This document shows, one piece after another, positions 7,654-15,881 of a DNA stretch of 35,628 bases; positions within the stretch are counted from its first letter, which is position 1, and each line of letters starts with the position of its first letter. Below the pieces are notes generated by a model that was given only the letters and a program-made list of their open reading frames with translations, was not told where the DNA came from and ran no database searches. A program made the position numbers and the translations under genes. Source of the stretch: Acutalibacter sp. 1XD8-33 (lineage in GTDB: Bacteria > Bacillota > Clostridia > Oscillospirales > Acutalibacteraceae); assembly GCF_003612555.1 (NCBI RefSeq), contig NZ_RAZF01000029.1:1-35628 (forward strand), given 5' to 3'.

Positions 7654-9102
7654 TCAGAACCGGAAGTCCCGGCGGTTGGAGTTCTTGATGTCCCGGATGT
7701 TCTGCTCCGCGATCTCCCGGACCTTCTCCTTGGGGATGCGCTTCAGCTCCTCCTCCACCATTTTGTAGCCCACGGCTTTGGTCTCGGGGCTGGCGTAGTC
7801 CTCCAGGTATTCCGAAAGGGTCATCAGCGCGTTGGGGTGGCAGCAGTTGAGAATCTGGCCATTTTTGCACAGACTCATAAACCGGTCGCCGGTGCGGCCC
7901 TCCCGATAGCAGGCAGTGCAGAAGGACGGGATGTGCCCGTTCTCCATGAGCCAGCGGACCACCTCGTCCAGGGTGCGCTGGTCGGAGACGTCGAACTGCT
8001 CGGTGTCGTGGGGGCGCTCCTCCTGGGTGTAGCCGCCTACAGAAGTCCGGGATCCGCCGCTGACCTGGGAAATGCCCAGCCGCAGCAGCTTGGAGCGCAC
8101 GGCCTCGGTCTCCCGGGTGGAGATGATCATACCGGTATAGGGCACGGCCAGGCGGATGCAGGCGGTGATTTTGGCAAAGGTCTCGTCATCAATGCCGTTA
8201 TCGAACTGGGTGGGGTCGATGTCGTCCGCTTTTTTCAGCCGGGGCACACTAATGGTGTGGGGCCCCACGCCATGGACGGCCTCCAGGTGCTCCGCATGCA
8301 TGATGAGCCCGGCGAACTCGTACTTATAGAGCTCCAGGCCGAAGAGAACGCCCAGACCCACGTCGTCGATGCCGCCCTCCATGGCCCGGTCCATGGCCTC
8401 GGTGTGGTAGTCGTAGTTGTGCTTGGGGCCAGTGGGATGCAGCTGCTCGTAGGACTTCTTGTGGTAGGTCTCCTGGAACAGGATATAGGTGCCGATGCCC
8501 GCCTCCTTCAGCCTGCGGTAGTTTTCCACGGTGGTGGCGGCGATGTTCACGTTCACCCGGCGGATGTCGCCGTTCTTGTGGTGGACGCTATAGATGGTCT
8601 TGATACACTCCAGGATGTACTCGATGGGGTTGTTCACCGGGTCCTCGCCGGACTCGATGGCCAGCCGCTTGTGGCCCATATCCTGCAGGGCGATGACCTC
8701 GGCCCTGACCTCCTCCTGGGTGAGCTTTTTCCGGGGGATATGCTTGTTCACCGCGTGGTAGGGGCAGTAGGTGCAGCCGTTGACGCAGTAGTTGGAGAGG
8801 TACAGGGGGGCGAAGATCACAATGCGGTTGCCGTAAAAGGCCAGTTTGATCTCCTCGGCGATCTCGTACATCTTCTCGATCTTCTCCGGGATATCGCAGG
8901 CCAGCAGGACCGAAGCCTCCCGGTGGGTGAGCCCGGAGCAGACGCAGCCGGTGGCGGTCTTTTGAGGGCGGGCCTTCTCTAGAATCTGATCGATGAGCTC
9001 CACGTTGTTCTTGTTCTCCTCGGCATAGGCCAAAGTTTCGCGGATCTCCTCATCGTTGATGAATTCCTCCGCGTGGAGGGATTTGGGGTCGTACTTTGCC
9101 AT
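7654..9102 (-). CDS. hydG: [FeFe]-hydrogenase maturase HydG (radical SAM tyrosine lyase)
   Basis: HydG cleaves tyrosine to make the CO and cyanide ligands, delivered as an Fe(CO)2CN synthon for the H-cluster. The SAM-binding CX3CX2C motif is C106/C110/C113. The HydG-specific auxiliary-cluster motif CX2CX22C is visible near the C-terminus, starting at CTAC and ending at the NCC; this separates it from the related ThiH. At 482 residues it has normal length. The ATG is preceded by AAGGAGT. It lies between hydE, four genes upstream, and hydF, seven genes downstream. Confidence 0.97.
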   Translation of the reverse strand: MAKYDPKSLHAEEFINDEEIRETLAYAEENKNNVELIDQILEKARPQKTATGCVCSGLTHREASVLLACDIPEKIEKMYEIAEEIKLAFYGNRIVIFAPLYLSNYCVNGCTYCPYHAVNKHIPRKKLTQEEVRAEVIALQDMGHKRLAIESGEDPVNNPIEYILECIKTIYSVHHKNGDIRRVNVNIAATTVENYRRLKEAGIGTYILFQETYHKKSYEQLHPTGPKHNYDYHTEAMDRAMEGGIDDVGLGVLFGLELYKYEFAGLIMHAEHLEAVHGVGPHTISVPRLKKADDIDPTQFDNGIDDETFAKITACIRLAVPYTGMIISTRETEAVRSKLLRLGISQVSGGSRTSVGGYTQEERPHDTEQFDVSDQRTLDEVVRWLMENGHIPSFCTACYREGRTGDRFMSLCKNGQILNCCHPNALMTLSEYLEDYASPETKAVGYKMVEEELKRIPKEKVREIAEQNIRDIKNSNRRDFRF

Positions 9103-9151
9103 TTTACATTACTCCTTTTCTTTGGGGCAGATTTCTCTTTGCCTCAGATTT

Positions 9152-9179
9152 ATTATATCGTGATACAACTTATTTTCAG
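9152..9179 (-). promoter_or_regulatory. Possible hydG promoter
   Basis: On the minus strand a perfect TATAAT (9152-9157) lies 16 bases after a weaker CTGAAA (9174-9179), about 50 bases ahead of hydG. It would allow hydG to be transcribed apart from the upstream genes. The -35 match is only four of six. Confidence 0.4.
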
Positions 9180-9655
9180 CCTATACGGCATGAATAGACG
9201 AGCCGCTTTTCCTTTGATTTCAGCCGGATCTCCGGGAATTTTCCCAGCAAACTGACGCTGTCAATGTTTTCCTGGTCAACGTCAAACTGTACTTCCTTGA
9301 TATGAATCTCCCGCAGATATTCCAGCATCGCTCCCATAGAAGCCCGGGCAATACCCTTCCGGCGGTAACGGGAAGAAACCCAATAGTACATGAAAATGGA
9401 GGATTCCTCCTTATTATAGTCATAAAGCCCGACTCTCCCGCAGGGAGCGCCCCGAAACAATATGACAATGGCGTCGTCATAGGGAGGCTTTCTGATTTCC
9501 AGATACCGGTAATCGTTTTCAATACTATAGTCCACATCAAAGCCGAACCAGCGGTTCAGTTCCGCGATATCCTCCATAAACAGGGGATAAAGCGCTTCTG
9601 TGGAGGACTTTGTGATGGATTCCAGGCAGATCTCATTGTTAACGATGCGATTCAT
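9176..9655 (-). CDS. GNAT-family N-acetyltransferase
   Basis: The protein has 159 residues and a GNAT fold. The acetyl-CoA pyrophosphate loop is RYRRKGIARASM at about residues 96-107, preceded by the beta-4 strand IFMYYWVSSRYR. Substrate is unknown. The ATG has AAGGAGG upstream. Its first 17 bases overlap the end of the methyltransferase gene, so the pair is translationally coupled. Confidence 0.82.
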   Translation of the reverse strand: MNRIVNNEICLESITKSSTEALYPLFMEDIAELNRWFGFDVDYSIENDYRYLEIRKPPYDDAIVILFRGAPCGRVGLYDYNKEESSIFMYYWVSSRYRRKGIARASMGAMLEYLREIHIKEVQFDVDQENIDSVSLLGKFPEIRLKSKEKRLVYSCRIG

Positions 9656-10424
9656 CTCGGCCTCCTTGGTTTTTCCTTCCTATCACACAGTACCAGTCAG
9701 CGTCCTCCGGTGGTATTTTTTGAAACTGGGATGGGTAGTTCAGAATCTGTATATCACCGTAGCGCATCGCTTTCAATTTGTCCAGCATAACCGCCCTGCC
9801 AATCGGCTGATAGTGTTCCTCAAAGACCTCTTTTTGAAAAATGCGGTTGTCTTTTTCGAAGGTATAGAGGAGATTAAAGGTCATGCTGCCGTCCTGATGA
9901 TAGTCCCAGACCTGGACCAGATTGATCCGGGTATCTCTATCGAAAAAGGGAGAGTATAGATAGAATCGTTGCTTTTCCCGGAGGATCTTGTCCCAGTTGC
10001 GGATTTCAAAATAGAGATAGCCGCTGGGCTTTACCAACGAATCCATCTGTTCCAGTGTCTTTAATACATCGTCGTTACTTACATAGGGCAGGGAGTTCCC
10101 TGTGCTGGCCACGCAGTCAAAGGGGCCGGAGAAATGCTCCCCCACGGTCCGGAAGTCGCAGCGCTTCAAGTCCACGGAGAGCCCCCGCGCCGCCGCTTTC
10201 CCGCCGCATTTTTCCAGCATGTCTCCGCTCAGGTCTGAGCCGGACAGCCGGACCCCCAGTTCTGCCAGCTGTAAGGTCGCGCTGCCGGAGCCAATGCTTA
10301 CGTCCAGCAGTGTTTCGATGTCCCGGCCCCGCAGGATATTCTCCCAGTGGGTTTTGAATAAGTTCCACCGGCTCTCGCTTTCGATGAGATCATAGATATC
10401 TGCTCTGTCATAGAGGCTTGCCAT
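9639..10424 (-). CDS. Class I SAM-dependent methyltransferase
   Basis: The protein has 261 residues. Motif I is LLDVSIGSGSATLQLAELG (about residues 39-57), followed by the acidic GSDLS that binds the ribose of SAM, then FDCVASTGNSLPYV and LVKPSGYLYFEIRNW. This is the Methyltransf_25-type core, and the substrate is not predictable. AAAGGAAAAG precedes the ATG. It lies 23 bases behind the frameshifted HExxH gene and overlaps the acetyltransferase. Confidence 0.82.
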   Translation of the reverse strand: MASLYDRADIYDLIESESRWNLFKTHWENILRGRDIETLLDVSIGSGSATLQLAELGVRLSGSDLSGDMLEKCGGKAAARGLSVDLKRCDFRTVGEHFSGPFDCVASTGNSLPYVSNDDVLKTLEQMDSLVKPSGYLYFEIRNWDKILREKQRFYLYSPFFDRDTRINLVQVWDYHQDGSMTFNLLYTFEKDNRIFQKEVFEEHYQPIGRAVMLDKLKAMRYGDIQILNYPSQFQKIPPEDADWYCVIGRKNQGGRDESHR

Positions 10425-10447
10425 ACCATCTTTTCCTTTCCGTAATA

Positions 10448-11237
10448 CTATCGTAGGGACGGCTTTGAAAATCCGGATTTCACCAGAAAATCATAGGCTT
10501 TCTGCAAAAAAACCGGAATATCCTCTCCTTGGCCGTAAATTTTCTCAATTTGTTCCGGCAGGGGAATTCCGTCTACCAGAGTTTCCTCCAGAGATTGATA
10601 CGCGCTATGCCGGACCAACACAATTTTCTGGATGCGCTGGTCATTCAGCGTGGGGACAACGGCCAACTCCTCCAGATACCAGAGGGTATCTGGAAATTCA
10701 GGTTCTCTGTGCCGTTCTCCGCCGTGCGTCGCGCACCATTTGTCATACAAAATCATATGATTGATCTCATGCAGAGAGGCCCGCAGAAAAACCGCGTCGG
10801 AGACGTCGTAGTGCAGGCAATATTCTTTTTTCAGAACGCTGCGGGGAAAGGGATTATAGAGCCCCAGCCAGCAGGTGAATCTCTGGGGAGCGGAATAGTG
10901 GAGCTGAAACATTCCCAGCATTTCCCACACCCCTTCTGCCAGAGCTCCCCCAGGCAAGCTCTTGGAAGCGGCGGGTCTGCTCCTGAATACGCTGCCGGCC
11001 GGCCTGCTTCTTCTCGCGGATCAGATCTTCCACAATAGGAAGAATTGTTTCACGCTCCATTTCCGGACTGACCGGAGAGGGAATTTCCGGGAACATTTTC
11101 ACCACTCTGTCCAGATAGGGGAGCATATTGTTCTCTCTGTCAAAAGCCAGCAGGATGGTATCTGTCACAGCCTCCGCGTTTTCCCTGTCGGAGGCTGTCC
11201 TAACCTCAATCAAAAAGCTGTTCTTCTGCCCTCTCAT
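10448..11237 (-). pseudogene. Frameshifted HExxH-motif (zincin-like) protein
   Basis: The ATG at 11237 overlaps the hydE stop as ATGA. The frame is sensible through residue 97 and then runs into unrelated sequence. A second frame carrying GALAEGVWEMLGMFQLHY continues the protein to 10448. The switch falls on a run of five G (plus-strand CCCCC at 10947-10951); four G would restore one protein of about 263 residues. The second half contains LHEINH, an HExxH motif, with an acidic stretch (LWYLEEL) downstream that could supply a third metal ligand, so the intact protein could be a zinc-dependent hydrolase. I do not recognise the family. Mutation, phase-variable slippage or a base-calling error are all possible. 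Confidence 0.72.
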
Positions 11238-12283
11238 TTCTTCACATCCCCCCGGTCTGTGACGATCTCATACCCCACCGAGCGCATCCGGGCACTCAGG
11301 CAGTCCTTGCACTGGGCGGATTCCTCCCCGGTACAGATTTTGTTGTCGTAGAGCTCGTATTTTTTCCGGGTGGCGACCGGGGACAGGTTGGGCATGACCA
11401 CGTTGGCTCCGGCTAGGATTCCCAGCTCCCGGCCCTCTGGGTGGATAGTGCCCAAGGCCGTAGTGGCAGGCAGAAGCACAGGAGGATAAATCAGCCGGAT
11501 AATGGACAACAGAAAACAGGTGAGTTCTACCGTTCCCGCTGGGCAGTCTCGAAACGGCGTATCTTTGTGGGGCACGAAGGGGCCGATGCCGCACATATCC
11601 GGCTTAAACTCCTCAACGAACTTCAAGTCCTTGGCCAGTGTGGCGCTGGTCTGATAGGGCGAGCCCACCATAAACCCACAGCCCACCTGATATCCCAACT
11701 CCCGCAGCTCCTGCAAACAGCGCATCCGGTCGTCGAAAGACATCTCAGGAGGATGCAGCCTTCCATAATGTGCCCGGTCGGCTGTCTCATGCCGGAGAAG
11801 ATAGCGGTCCGCTCCCGCCTCCCGTAGCCTCTGATAGCTGTCCCTGGAGCGCTCCCCCATAGAAAGGGTCACCGCGCAATCGGGATGACGGCACTTGATA
11901 TCGTGGACCAGACCGCACAACACCTCATCGGTAAAGTGTGGGTCCTCTCCCCCTTGGAGGACGAATGTACGGAATCCCAGCCCGTAGCCCTCTTCAACGC
12001 ACTCCATAATCTGTTTGGGCGTCAGGCGGTAGCGGTCGCAATGAGGGTTCCCCCTGCGGATGCCACAGTACAGGCAATCGTTCTTGCAGATATTGCTGAT
12101 TTCAATCAGCCCCCGCACATAAACCGCGTTGCCATAAATATTCTTGCGCTCTGCCACGGCCCTCTCCGCCAGAGCCTGAGCCGTCTCCGGATTGCGGCTG
12201 TCTATCAGCTCCTGGTATTCTTCCAGGATCAGGCGGCGGGTTTGAGCGAGACCGTTGATCAGCCGGGAAACGCGCTCAGTCAT
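11234..12283 (-). CDS. hydE: [FeFe]-hydrogenase maturase HydE (radical SAM)
   Basis: HydE acts after HydG in building the 2Fe subcluster; structural and biochemical work shows it processes the Fe(CO)2CN-cysteine product. The radical-SAM motif is C66/C70/C73 (CKNDCLYC). The optional second-cluster ligands CX7CX2C are also present near residue 320 (CTGEESAQCKDC). At 349 residues it is typical. It overlaps the TM1266-family gene upstream by eight bases and the frameshifted gene downstream by four, so all three are translationally coupled. Confidence 0.96.
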   Translation of the reverse strand: MTERVSRLINGLAQTRRLILEEYQELIDSRNPETAQALAERAVAERKNIYGNAVYVRGLIEISNICKNDCLYCGIRRGNPHCDRYRLTPKQIMECVEEGYGLGFRTFVLQGGEDPHFTDEVLCGLVHDIKCRHPDCAVTLSMGERSRDSYQRLREAGADRYLLRHETADRAHYGRLHPPEMSFDDRMRCLQELRELGYQVGCGFMVGSPYQTSATLAKDLKFVEEFKPDMCGIGPFVPHKDTPFRDCPAGTVELTCFLLSIIRLIYPPVLLPATTALGTIHPEGRELGILAGANVVMPNLSPVATRKKYELYDNKICTGEESAQCKDCLSARMRSVGYEIVTDRGDVKK

Positions 12284-12533
12284 GGCTGGAAACCCCGGAA
12301 AGGGCGGTTTTCACACTAATTCCCGGTAAATTGCCGATTTTTCCCGCCAAAGTCGAAATGATATCCTGGGGCGCGTCAATCGCGATGCTGATGATATTGA
12401 TGTTTCTTGACCGGTAAGGAATTCCCATGCGGCCGATGATATATTCCCCATATTCATGGAGCATGGCATTCAATCTTTCTACCGTGCCCCCTTCTTCTAC
12501 GATAATGCTCATAACCGCTACTTTCGTTTCCAT
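12276..12533 (-). CDS. TM1266-family hydrogenase-system ACT-domain regulator
   Basis: The protein has 85 residues consisting of a single ACT-like fold, matching the TM1266 family that is repeatedly found beside hydE and called a putative iron-only hydrogenase system regulator. The pattern (EEGGTVERLNAMLHEYGEYIIGRMGIPY, then ISIAIDAP, then LPGISVKTALS) is characteristic. It has no DNA-binding domain, so any regulation would be through ligand or protein binding. AAGGGG precedes the ATG. It is the first gene after a strong promoter and an attenuator-like leader. Confidence 0.88.
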   Translation of the reverse strand: METKVAVMSIIVEEGGTVERLNAMLHEYGEYIIGRMGIPYRSRNINIISIAIDAPQDIISTLAGKIGNLPGISVKTALSGVSSHD

Positions 12534-12565
12534 ACGGTAAATACCCCTTTCAATTCAATTTTTCC

Positions 12566-12661
12566 AAAAAGCAACGCCGTACCAAAAAAGGCACGGCGTA
12601 AAAATCTGTTCAAAACCGTGCCTTTCACGCAGGAAAATGCTTTACCCTTAGTGTCAGGCGC
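12566..12661 (-). promoter_or_regulatory. Attenuator or riboswitch-like leader before the TM1266-hydE genes
   Basis: Three mutually exclusive elements lie between the promoter and the first gene (minus strand). A terminator hairpin has 10-bp arms (12574-12583 and 12590-12599, with one G-T pair) and a T5 run. Upstream, AAAGGCACGG (complement of 12616-12625) is a perfect 10-base complement of the terminator's 5' side and preceding-loop bases (12587-12596), so pairing there would block the terminator. Still further upstream, an imperfect hairpin (12618-12661; helices CCT/AGG, CAC/GTG and AGG/CCT separated by 2x2 internal loops) would sequester the antiterminator strand. That is riboswitch logic. 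No known aptamer class is recognised. Confidence 0.65.
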
Positions 12662-12675
12662 TTCTCTTATTTTTA

Positions 12676-12704
12676 ATTATATCAGGCAAGGCGCAAAAAG
12701 TCAA
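12676..12704 (-). promoter_or_regulatory. Sigma-A promoter of the TM1266-hydE genes
   Basis: On the minus strand TTGACT (12699-12704) is followed after exactly 17 bases by a perfect TATAAT (12676-12681). Transcription would start near 12669, giving a leader of about 135 bases. Confidence 0.85.
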
Positions 12705-12711
12705 TGGCGAT

Positions 12712-13347
12712 CTATGGCTGTACCGACTTTGCGGGATAGCAATAAAATCGGGTAGAAGTATCCCAAGTTTTGTCACGAAACTCGCTTTTCAGTTGAAATC
12801 CCGCACGGTCGAAAAGTTCCCCATAAACTGGGTGATAATAGACCGCCCAGATCTCTCGATTTCTCCGTTCTTGGCTATCTTGAATCTTATTTATGACTTG
12901 TTGAAAAATCGTCTCTCCAAAAGGATTGTAAAAATAGAACACGTCAAATTCGTCATACCGGTCAAACTCCACGGCGTTCACACAAATACATTCCGCATCC
13001 ATTTTTAATCTTGACAAATTCCTCCGGGCAATTTGCAGCAAATGCTCGTCTAAGTCCAAACCCGCAACCTTTTGATATCCGCTTTCTATCGCACATTTCA
13101 GACACATCCCCTTCCCACACCCTACGTCCAAAAAAGCGGATTTGCTGGAATCTACCGGCACGGCTTCCAACATGCGCCTCATATCTCCAGCATCCGTCAT
13201 ACTGTATCCGTGAAATTCATTTACCGACTCTTGAAGCTCCCCCACATATACCATACTAAAATCCAGTCCACTGTGTTTTTCCCTAAGATAATTAAATAAA
13301 AATTTCGCCCATCTTTTGGTTCTCACACCGATACTATAATTGCTCAT
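12712..13347 (-). CDS. SAM-dependent methyltransferase
   Basis: The protein has 211 residues. Motif I is FLDVGCGKGMCLKCA (about residues 71-85), followed by AGLDLDEHLLQIARRNL and a YNPF motif (FYFYNPFG), which occupies the position of the NPPF/DPPY-type motif IV. The substrate is unknown. The start at 13347 is fixed by AAGGAGGG eight bases upstream; the longer open frame to 13509 runs across non-coding AT-rich DNA. It stops just before the TM1266 promoter and is probably a single-gene unit. Confidence 0.8.
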   Translation of the reverse strand: MSNYSIGVRTKRWAKFLFNYLREKHSGLDFSMVYVGELQESVNEFHGYSMTDAGDMRRMLEAVPVDSSKSAFLDVGCGKGMCLKCAIESGYQKVAGLDLDEHLLQIARRNLSRLKMDAECICVNAVEFDRYDEFDVFYFYNPFGETIFQQVINKIQDSQERRNREIWAVYYHPVYGELFDRAGFQLKSEFRDKTWDTSTRFYCYPAKSVQP

Positions 13348-13381
13348 ATCAAACTCCCTCCTTAAATAGATAATATCCTCT

Positions 13382-13394
13382 CGTCTATTAGACG
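13382..13394. promoter_or_regulatory. Palindrome upstream of the methyltransferase gene
   Basis: CGTCTATTAGACG is a palindrome with 6-base arms around one central base, 35 bases ahead of the methyltransferase start. It could be an operator. No matching regulator gene is adjacent. Confidence 0.35.
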
Positions 13395-13436
13395 GAGTAC
13401 GTATACAAAAGGTAAGAAAAAATTTTTTTGAAATAT

Positions 13437-13465
13437 AATAGGCGGCCTGCACAGGACCGCCTATT
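13437..13465 (-). terminator. Hairpin terminator after the DUF3892 gene
   Basis: The arms AATAGGCGG and CCGCCTATT, with a bulged inner CC/GG extension, form a strong stem about 85 bases past the DUF3892 stop. AT-rich sequence follows on the minus strand. Confidence 0.55.
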
Positions 13466-13550
13466 TCTCTGATATTTCGTGTACTTGTTGAAAGGAAGTG
13501 GCTTTGCACACCTGTCTTTCAGAAAATAGAACGGCTGTGGTTCCTACGTC

Positions 13551-13859
13551 TCACGTAAACCCGTGGGGAGCACTGGGCAGATCACCTAGATTGTTGCTCT
13601 CATCTCCGTCAGGCAGTGAGCGCAGGTATTCGTTTCCATTCCTGCTGGCAATAGCTACGCCGCGAATCCCTCCCTGTTTTGCAAGAGCCACCCCCTCTCT
13701 TTTGGAGAGCACCCGGCCGTCAGAAAGCTCATAGCCAGAGATCTTTCCATTCTGGCGTACCAGCTTGATAATAGATTTGGCGTCTTTATTGGGCACTGGA
13801 TTCATAATGTTAATGTTCGCCGGAAGATTTCCGATTCTGCCGCCTTTTTCCTGCTTCAT
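13551..13859 (-). CDS. DUF3892 domain protein
   Basis: The protein has 102 residues. The core (IIKLVRQNGKISGYELSDG, then LSKREGVALAKQGGIRGVAIA, then EYLRSLPDGDESNNLGDLP) is the DUF3892 pattern, a small domain of unknown function often found alone in Firmicutes. It is polar, with no membrane or signal segment. The ATG is preceded by AAGGAGAA. It faces away from yifB. Confidence 0.78.
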   Translation of the reverse strand: MKQEKGGRIGNLPANINIMNPVPNKDAKSIIKLVRQNGKISGYELSDGRVLSKREGVALAKQGGIRGVAIASRNGNEYLRSLPDGDESNNLGDLPSAPHGFT

Positions 13860-14027
13860 TTGCGATTCTCCTTTTCTATGGACGCGCCGAATGGCGTACC
13901 AATATAGATACGGAGATAGTGTGCCGCTATCGAAAAGTAAATATGCGGAGATGGAGACGCTTTATCGGAATTTTGCCTGTATCCTTTTAAAAGCCTTGGA
14001 ATAGCGGCAAATATATCCTGTGGATTC

Positions 14028-14056
14028 TTGACGAAACACGGAAATTGTTCTATTAT
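14028..14056 (+). promoter_or_regulatory. Promoter of yifB
   Basis: TTGACG (14028-14033) and TATTAT (14051-14056) are separated by 17 bases, about 20 bases ahead of the yifB start codon. Confidence 0.65.
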
Positions 14057-14077
14057 TGTAAAGAGGAGGGGGATTTT

Positions 14078-15601
14078 ATGGTTGCAAAGATATACAGTAT
14101 GGGCACCTATGGATTGGAGGCCTTTCCAGTAGAGGTAGAAACCGATCTCTCCTCAGGGCTTCCTGTATTTGAAGTGGTAGGCCTGCCAGGAACCGCTGTC
14201 AAAGAGTCTCGGGACAGGGTGCGCGCCGCCATGAAAAACTGTGGGTTTGATTTTCCTGTCAGCCGCATTACCATGAATCTGGCCCCTGCGGATAAGCGCA
14301 AGGAGGGTCCTATTTACGACTTGCCCCTGTTGCTCTCTCTTTTAAAATCCTCCGATCAGCTCCGCTGCCCTACCGATGACGCCATATTTTTAGGCGAGCT
14401 TTCCCTTTCAGGTGAAGTCCGTCGGATTAAAGGCGTATTGGCTATGGCGGCTAAAGCAGCTGAATCCGGATTTCGCCGGCTTTTTGTTCCAGCAGCCAAC
14501 GCGAAAGAAGGCGCTGTTATCAAGGAATTGGCCGTATACCCGGTGGAGAATCTTATGCAGCTTTTGAACCATCTTACCGGAAAAAAGCCCATTGCACCCG
14601 CCAAGCCGTGCCCGCAACAGGAAGAACTGGATCCACTTCTGGATTTTGCCGATGTGATGGGACAATCCGGCGTAAAACGGGCATTGGAAATCGCTGCAAG
14701 CGGAGGCCATAGCGTCATTATGCTGGGCTCGCCCGGGTCAGGCAAAAGTATGCTGGCCAAACGGCTGCCCTCCATTCTTCCGGAAATGACCTTTCATGAG
14801 GCTCTGGAAACAACTATGATCCACTCTGTGGCTGGGCTATTGCCGAGCGGCGCCTCCCTGTTAACCAGCAGGCCCTTCCGCTCTCCCCACCATACCATTT
14901 CTTCCGCCGGGCTTTCCGGCGGGGGAACGTCTCCAAAACCAGGGGAAATTTCTCTTGCCCACAACGGCGTGCTCTTTCTGGACGAACTGCCGGAGTTTTC
15001 CCGAACCGCCATGGAGGTGCTTCGCCAGCCTATGGAGGACGGCTTGGTTACCATCTCACGGGTAGGCGGCAACGCCACTTTTCCCTGCAAGTTTATGTTA
15101 GTGGCGGCAATGAATCCCTGCCCCTGCGGATACTTTGGCCACCCCAGCAGACCCTGTACCTGTTCTCCCCATACGGTGGAACGATATCTTTCTCGAATTT
15201 CCGGTCCGCTTTTAGACCGGATGGATCTGCACATTGAGGTGCTCCCGGTAGAATTTCACCAGCTTTCCAGCAAAAAGAAGGAAGAGTCCTCTAAGATAAT
15301 TCGCCAGAGAGTAAACGCCGCCCGCAAACTTCAAATCGAACGTTATGCTGGGCGAGGGTATGTCTGCAATGGCGATATCCCCGCGTCCCAGCTTCAAGAG
15401 ATATGTAAGACCACACCAAAGGCAGAGCAGCTCTTAAGCCAGGCCTTTGAAAAGTTCGGGTTCTCCGCCCGAAGCTACAGCCGGGTGCTAAAGGTCGCAC
15501 GTACTATCGCCGATCTTGCGGGCAGCGATTCCGTAGATGTGCCTCATGTGGCTGAGGCGGTACAATACCGCTCCTTGGATCGGAAATTCTGGCAGCGGTA
15601 A
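14078..15601 (+). CDS. YifB/ComM-family Mg-chelatase-like AAA+ ATPase
   Basis: The protein has 507 residues. An N-terminal ChlI-like domain (about 1-170) is followed by the AAA+ core with Walker A GSPGSGKS (about residue 217) and Walker B VLFLDELPEF. The C-terminal Mg_chelatase_C region carries the cysteine cluster CPCGYFGHPSRPCTCS. The family member ComM is a branch-migration helicase in natural transformation; the Firmicutes proteins are presumed similar but not proven. The start at 14078 has GGAGGGGG upstream; a frame 11 codons longer lacks it. The usual neighbour dprA is absent. Confidence 0.92.
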   Translation: MVAKIYSMGTYGLEAFPVEVETDLSSGLPVFEVVGLPGTAVKESRDRVRAAMKNCGFDFPVSRITMNLAPADKRKEGPIYDLPLLLSLLKSSDQLRCPTDDAIFLGELSLSGEVRRIKGVLAMAAKAAESGFRRLFVPAANAKEGAVIKELAVYPVENLMQLLNHLTGKKPIAPAKPCPQQEELDPLLDFADVMGQSGVKRALEIAASGGHSVIMLGSPGSGKSMLAKRLPSILPEMTFHEALETTMIHSVAGLLPSGASLLTSRPFRSPHHTISSAGLSGGGTSPKPGEISLAHNGVLFLDELPEFSRTAMEVLRQPMEDGLVTISRVGGNATFPCKFMLVAAMNPCPCGYFGHPSRPCTCSPHTVERYLSRISGPLLDRMDLHIEVLPVEFHQLSSKKKEESSKIIRQRVNAARKLQIERYAGRGYVCNGDIPASQLQEICKTTPKAEQLLSQAFEKFGFSARSYSRVLKVARTIADLAGSDSVDVPHVAEAVQYRSLDRKFWQR

Positions 15602-15881
15602 AAACAGACCGGAATCCGTTTTAGACAGATTTCGATCTGCTTTTTGTAGACGTAAGGGGGAATCATTGCCGGAATTTTCCTATAGAGAGGGGTTTGAAAG
15701 CATATCTGCCATTCTCCTCCAGGCCGAGAGAAACCGGCGCTTTCACCCGAAGGCCGCTTTTTCTGTGAAACGATAGGTAGTCCGGTCTCCGCGCATCCCC
15801 CCGTTAGCCAAGTTCAGTTTCTCTTGATAAATGTCAGGAGCCGCCTGGGAAAGTCAAATTGTGCTAAATAGGAGCCATATT
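15602..15881 (+). other. Intergenic region between yifB and sfsA
   Basis: Right after yifB there is a short stem CAGAT/ATCTG with a TTCG loop (15626-15639) followed by T5 (15641-15645), probably a weak terminator. Farther on, a 36-codon frame (15667-15776) starts at a TTG behind AAGGGGG; its sequence is not recognisable and it may be chance. GGAG at 15871-15874 is the ribosome site of sfsA. Nothing else is evident. Confidence 0.4.

Noticed and set aside
7837-8982. A 381-codon plus-strand frame
   Set aside because: It is antisense to hydG, with low-complexity Val/Gly/Leu composition and no motif or ribosome site.
12566-12661. T-box leader
   Set aside because: The T-box sequence and its TGGNACCGCG antiterminator bulge are absent, no specifier stem is seen, and the downstream genes are not amino-acid related.
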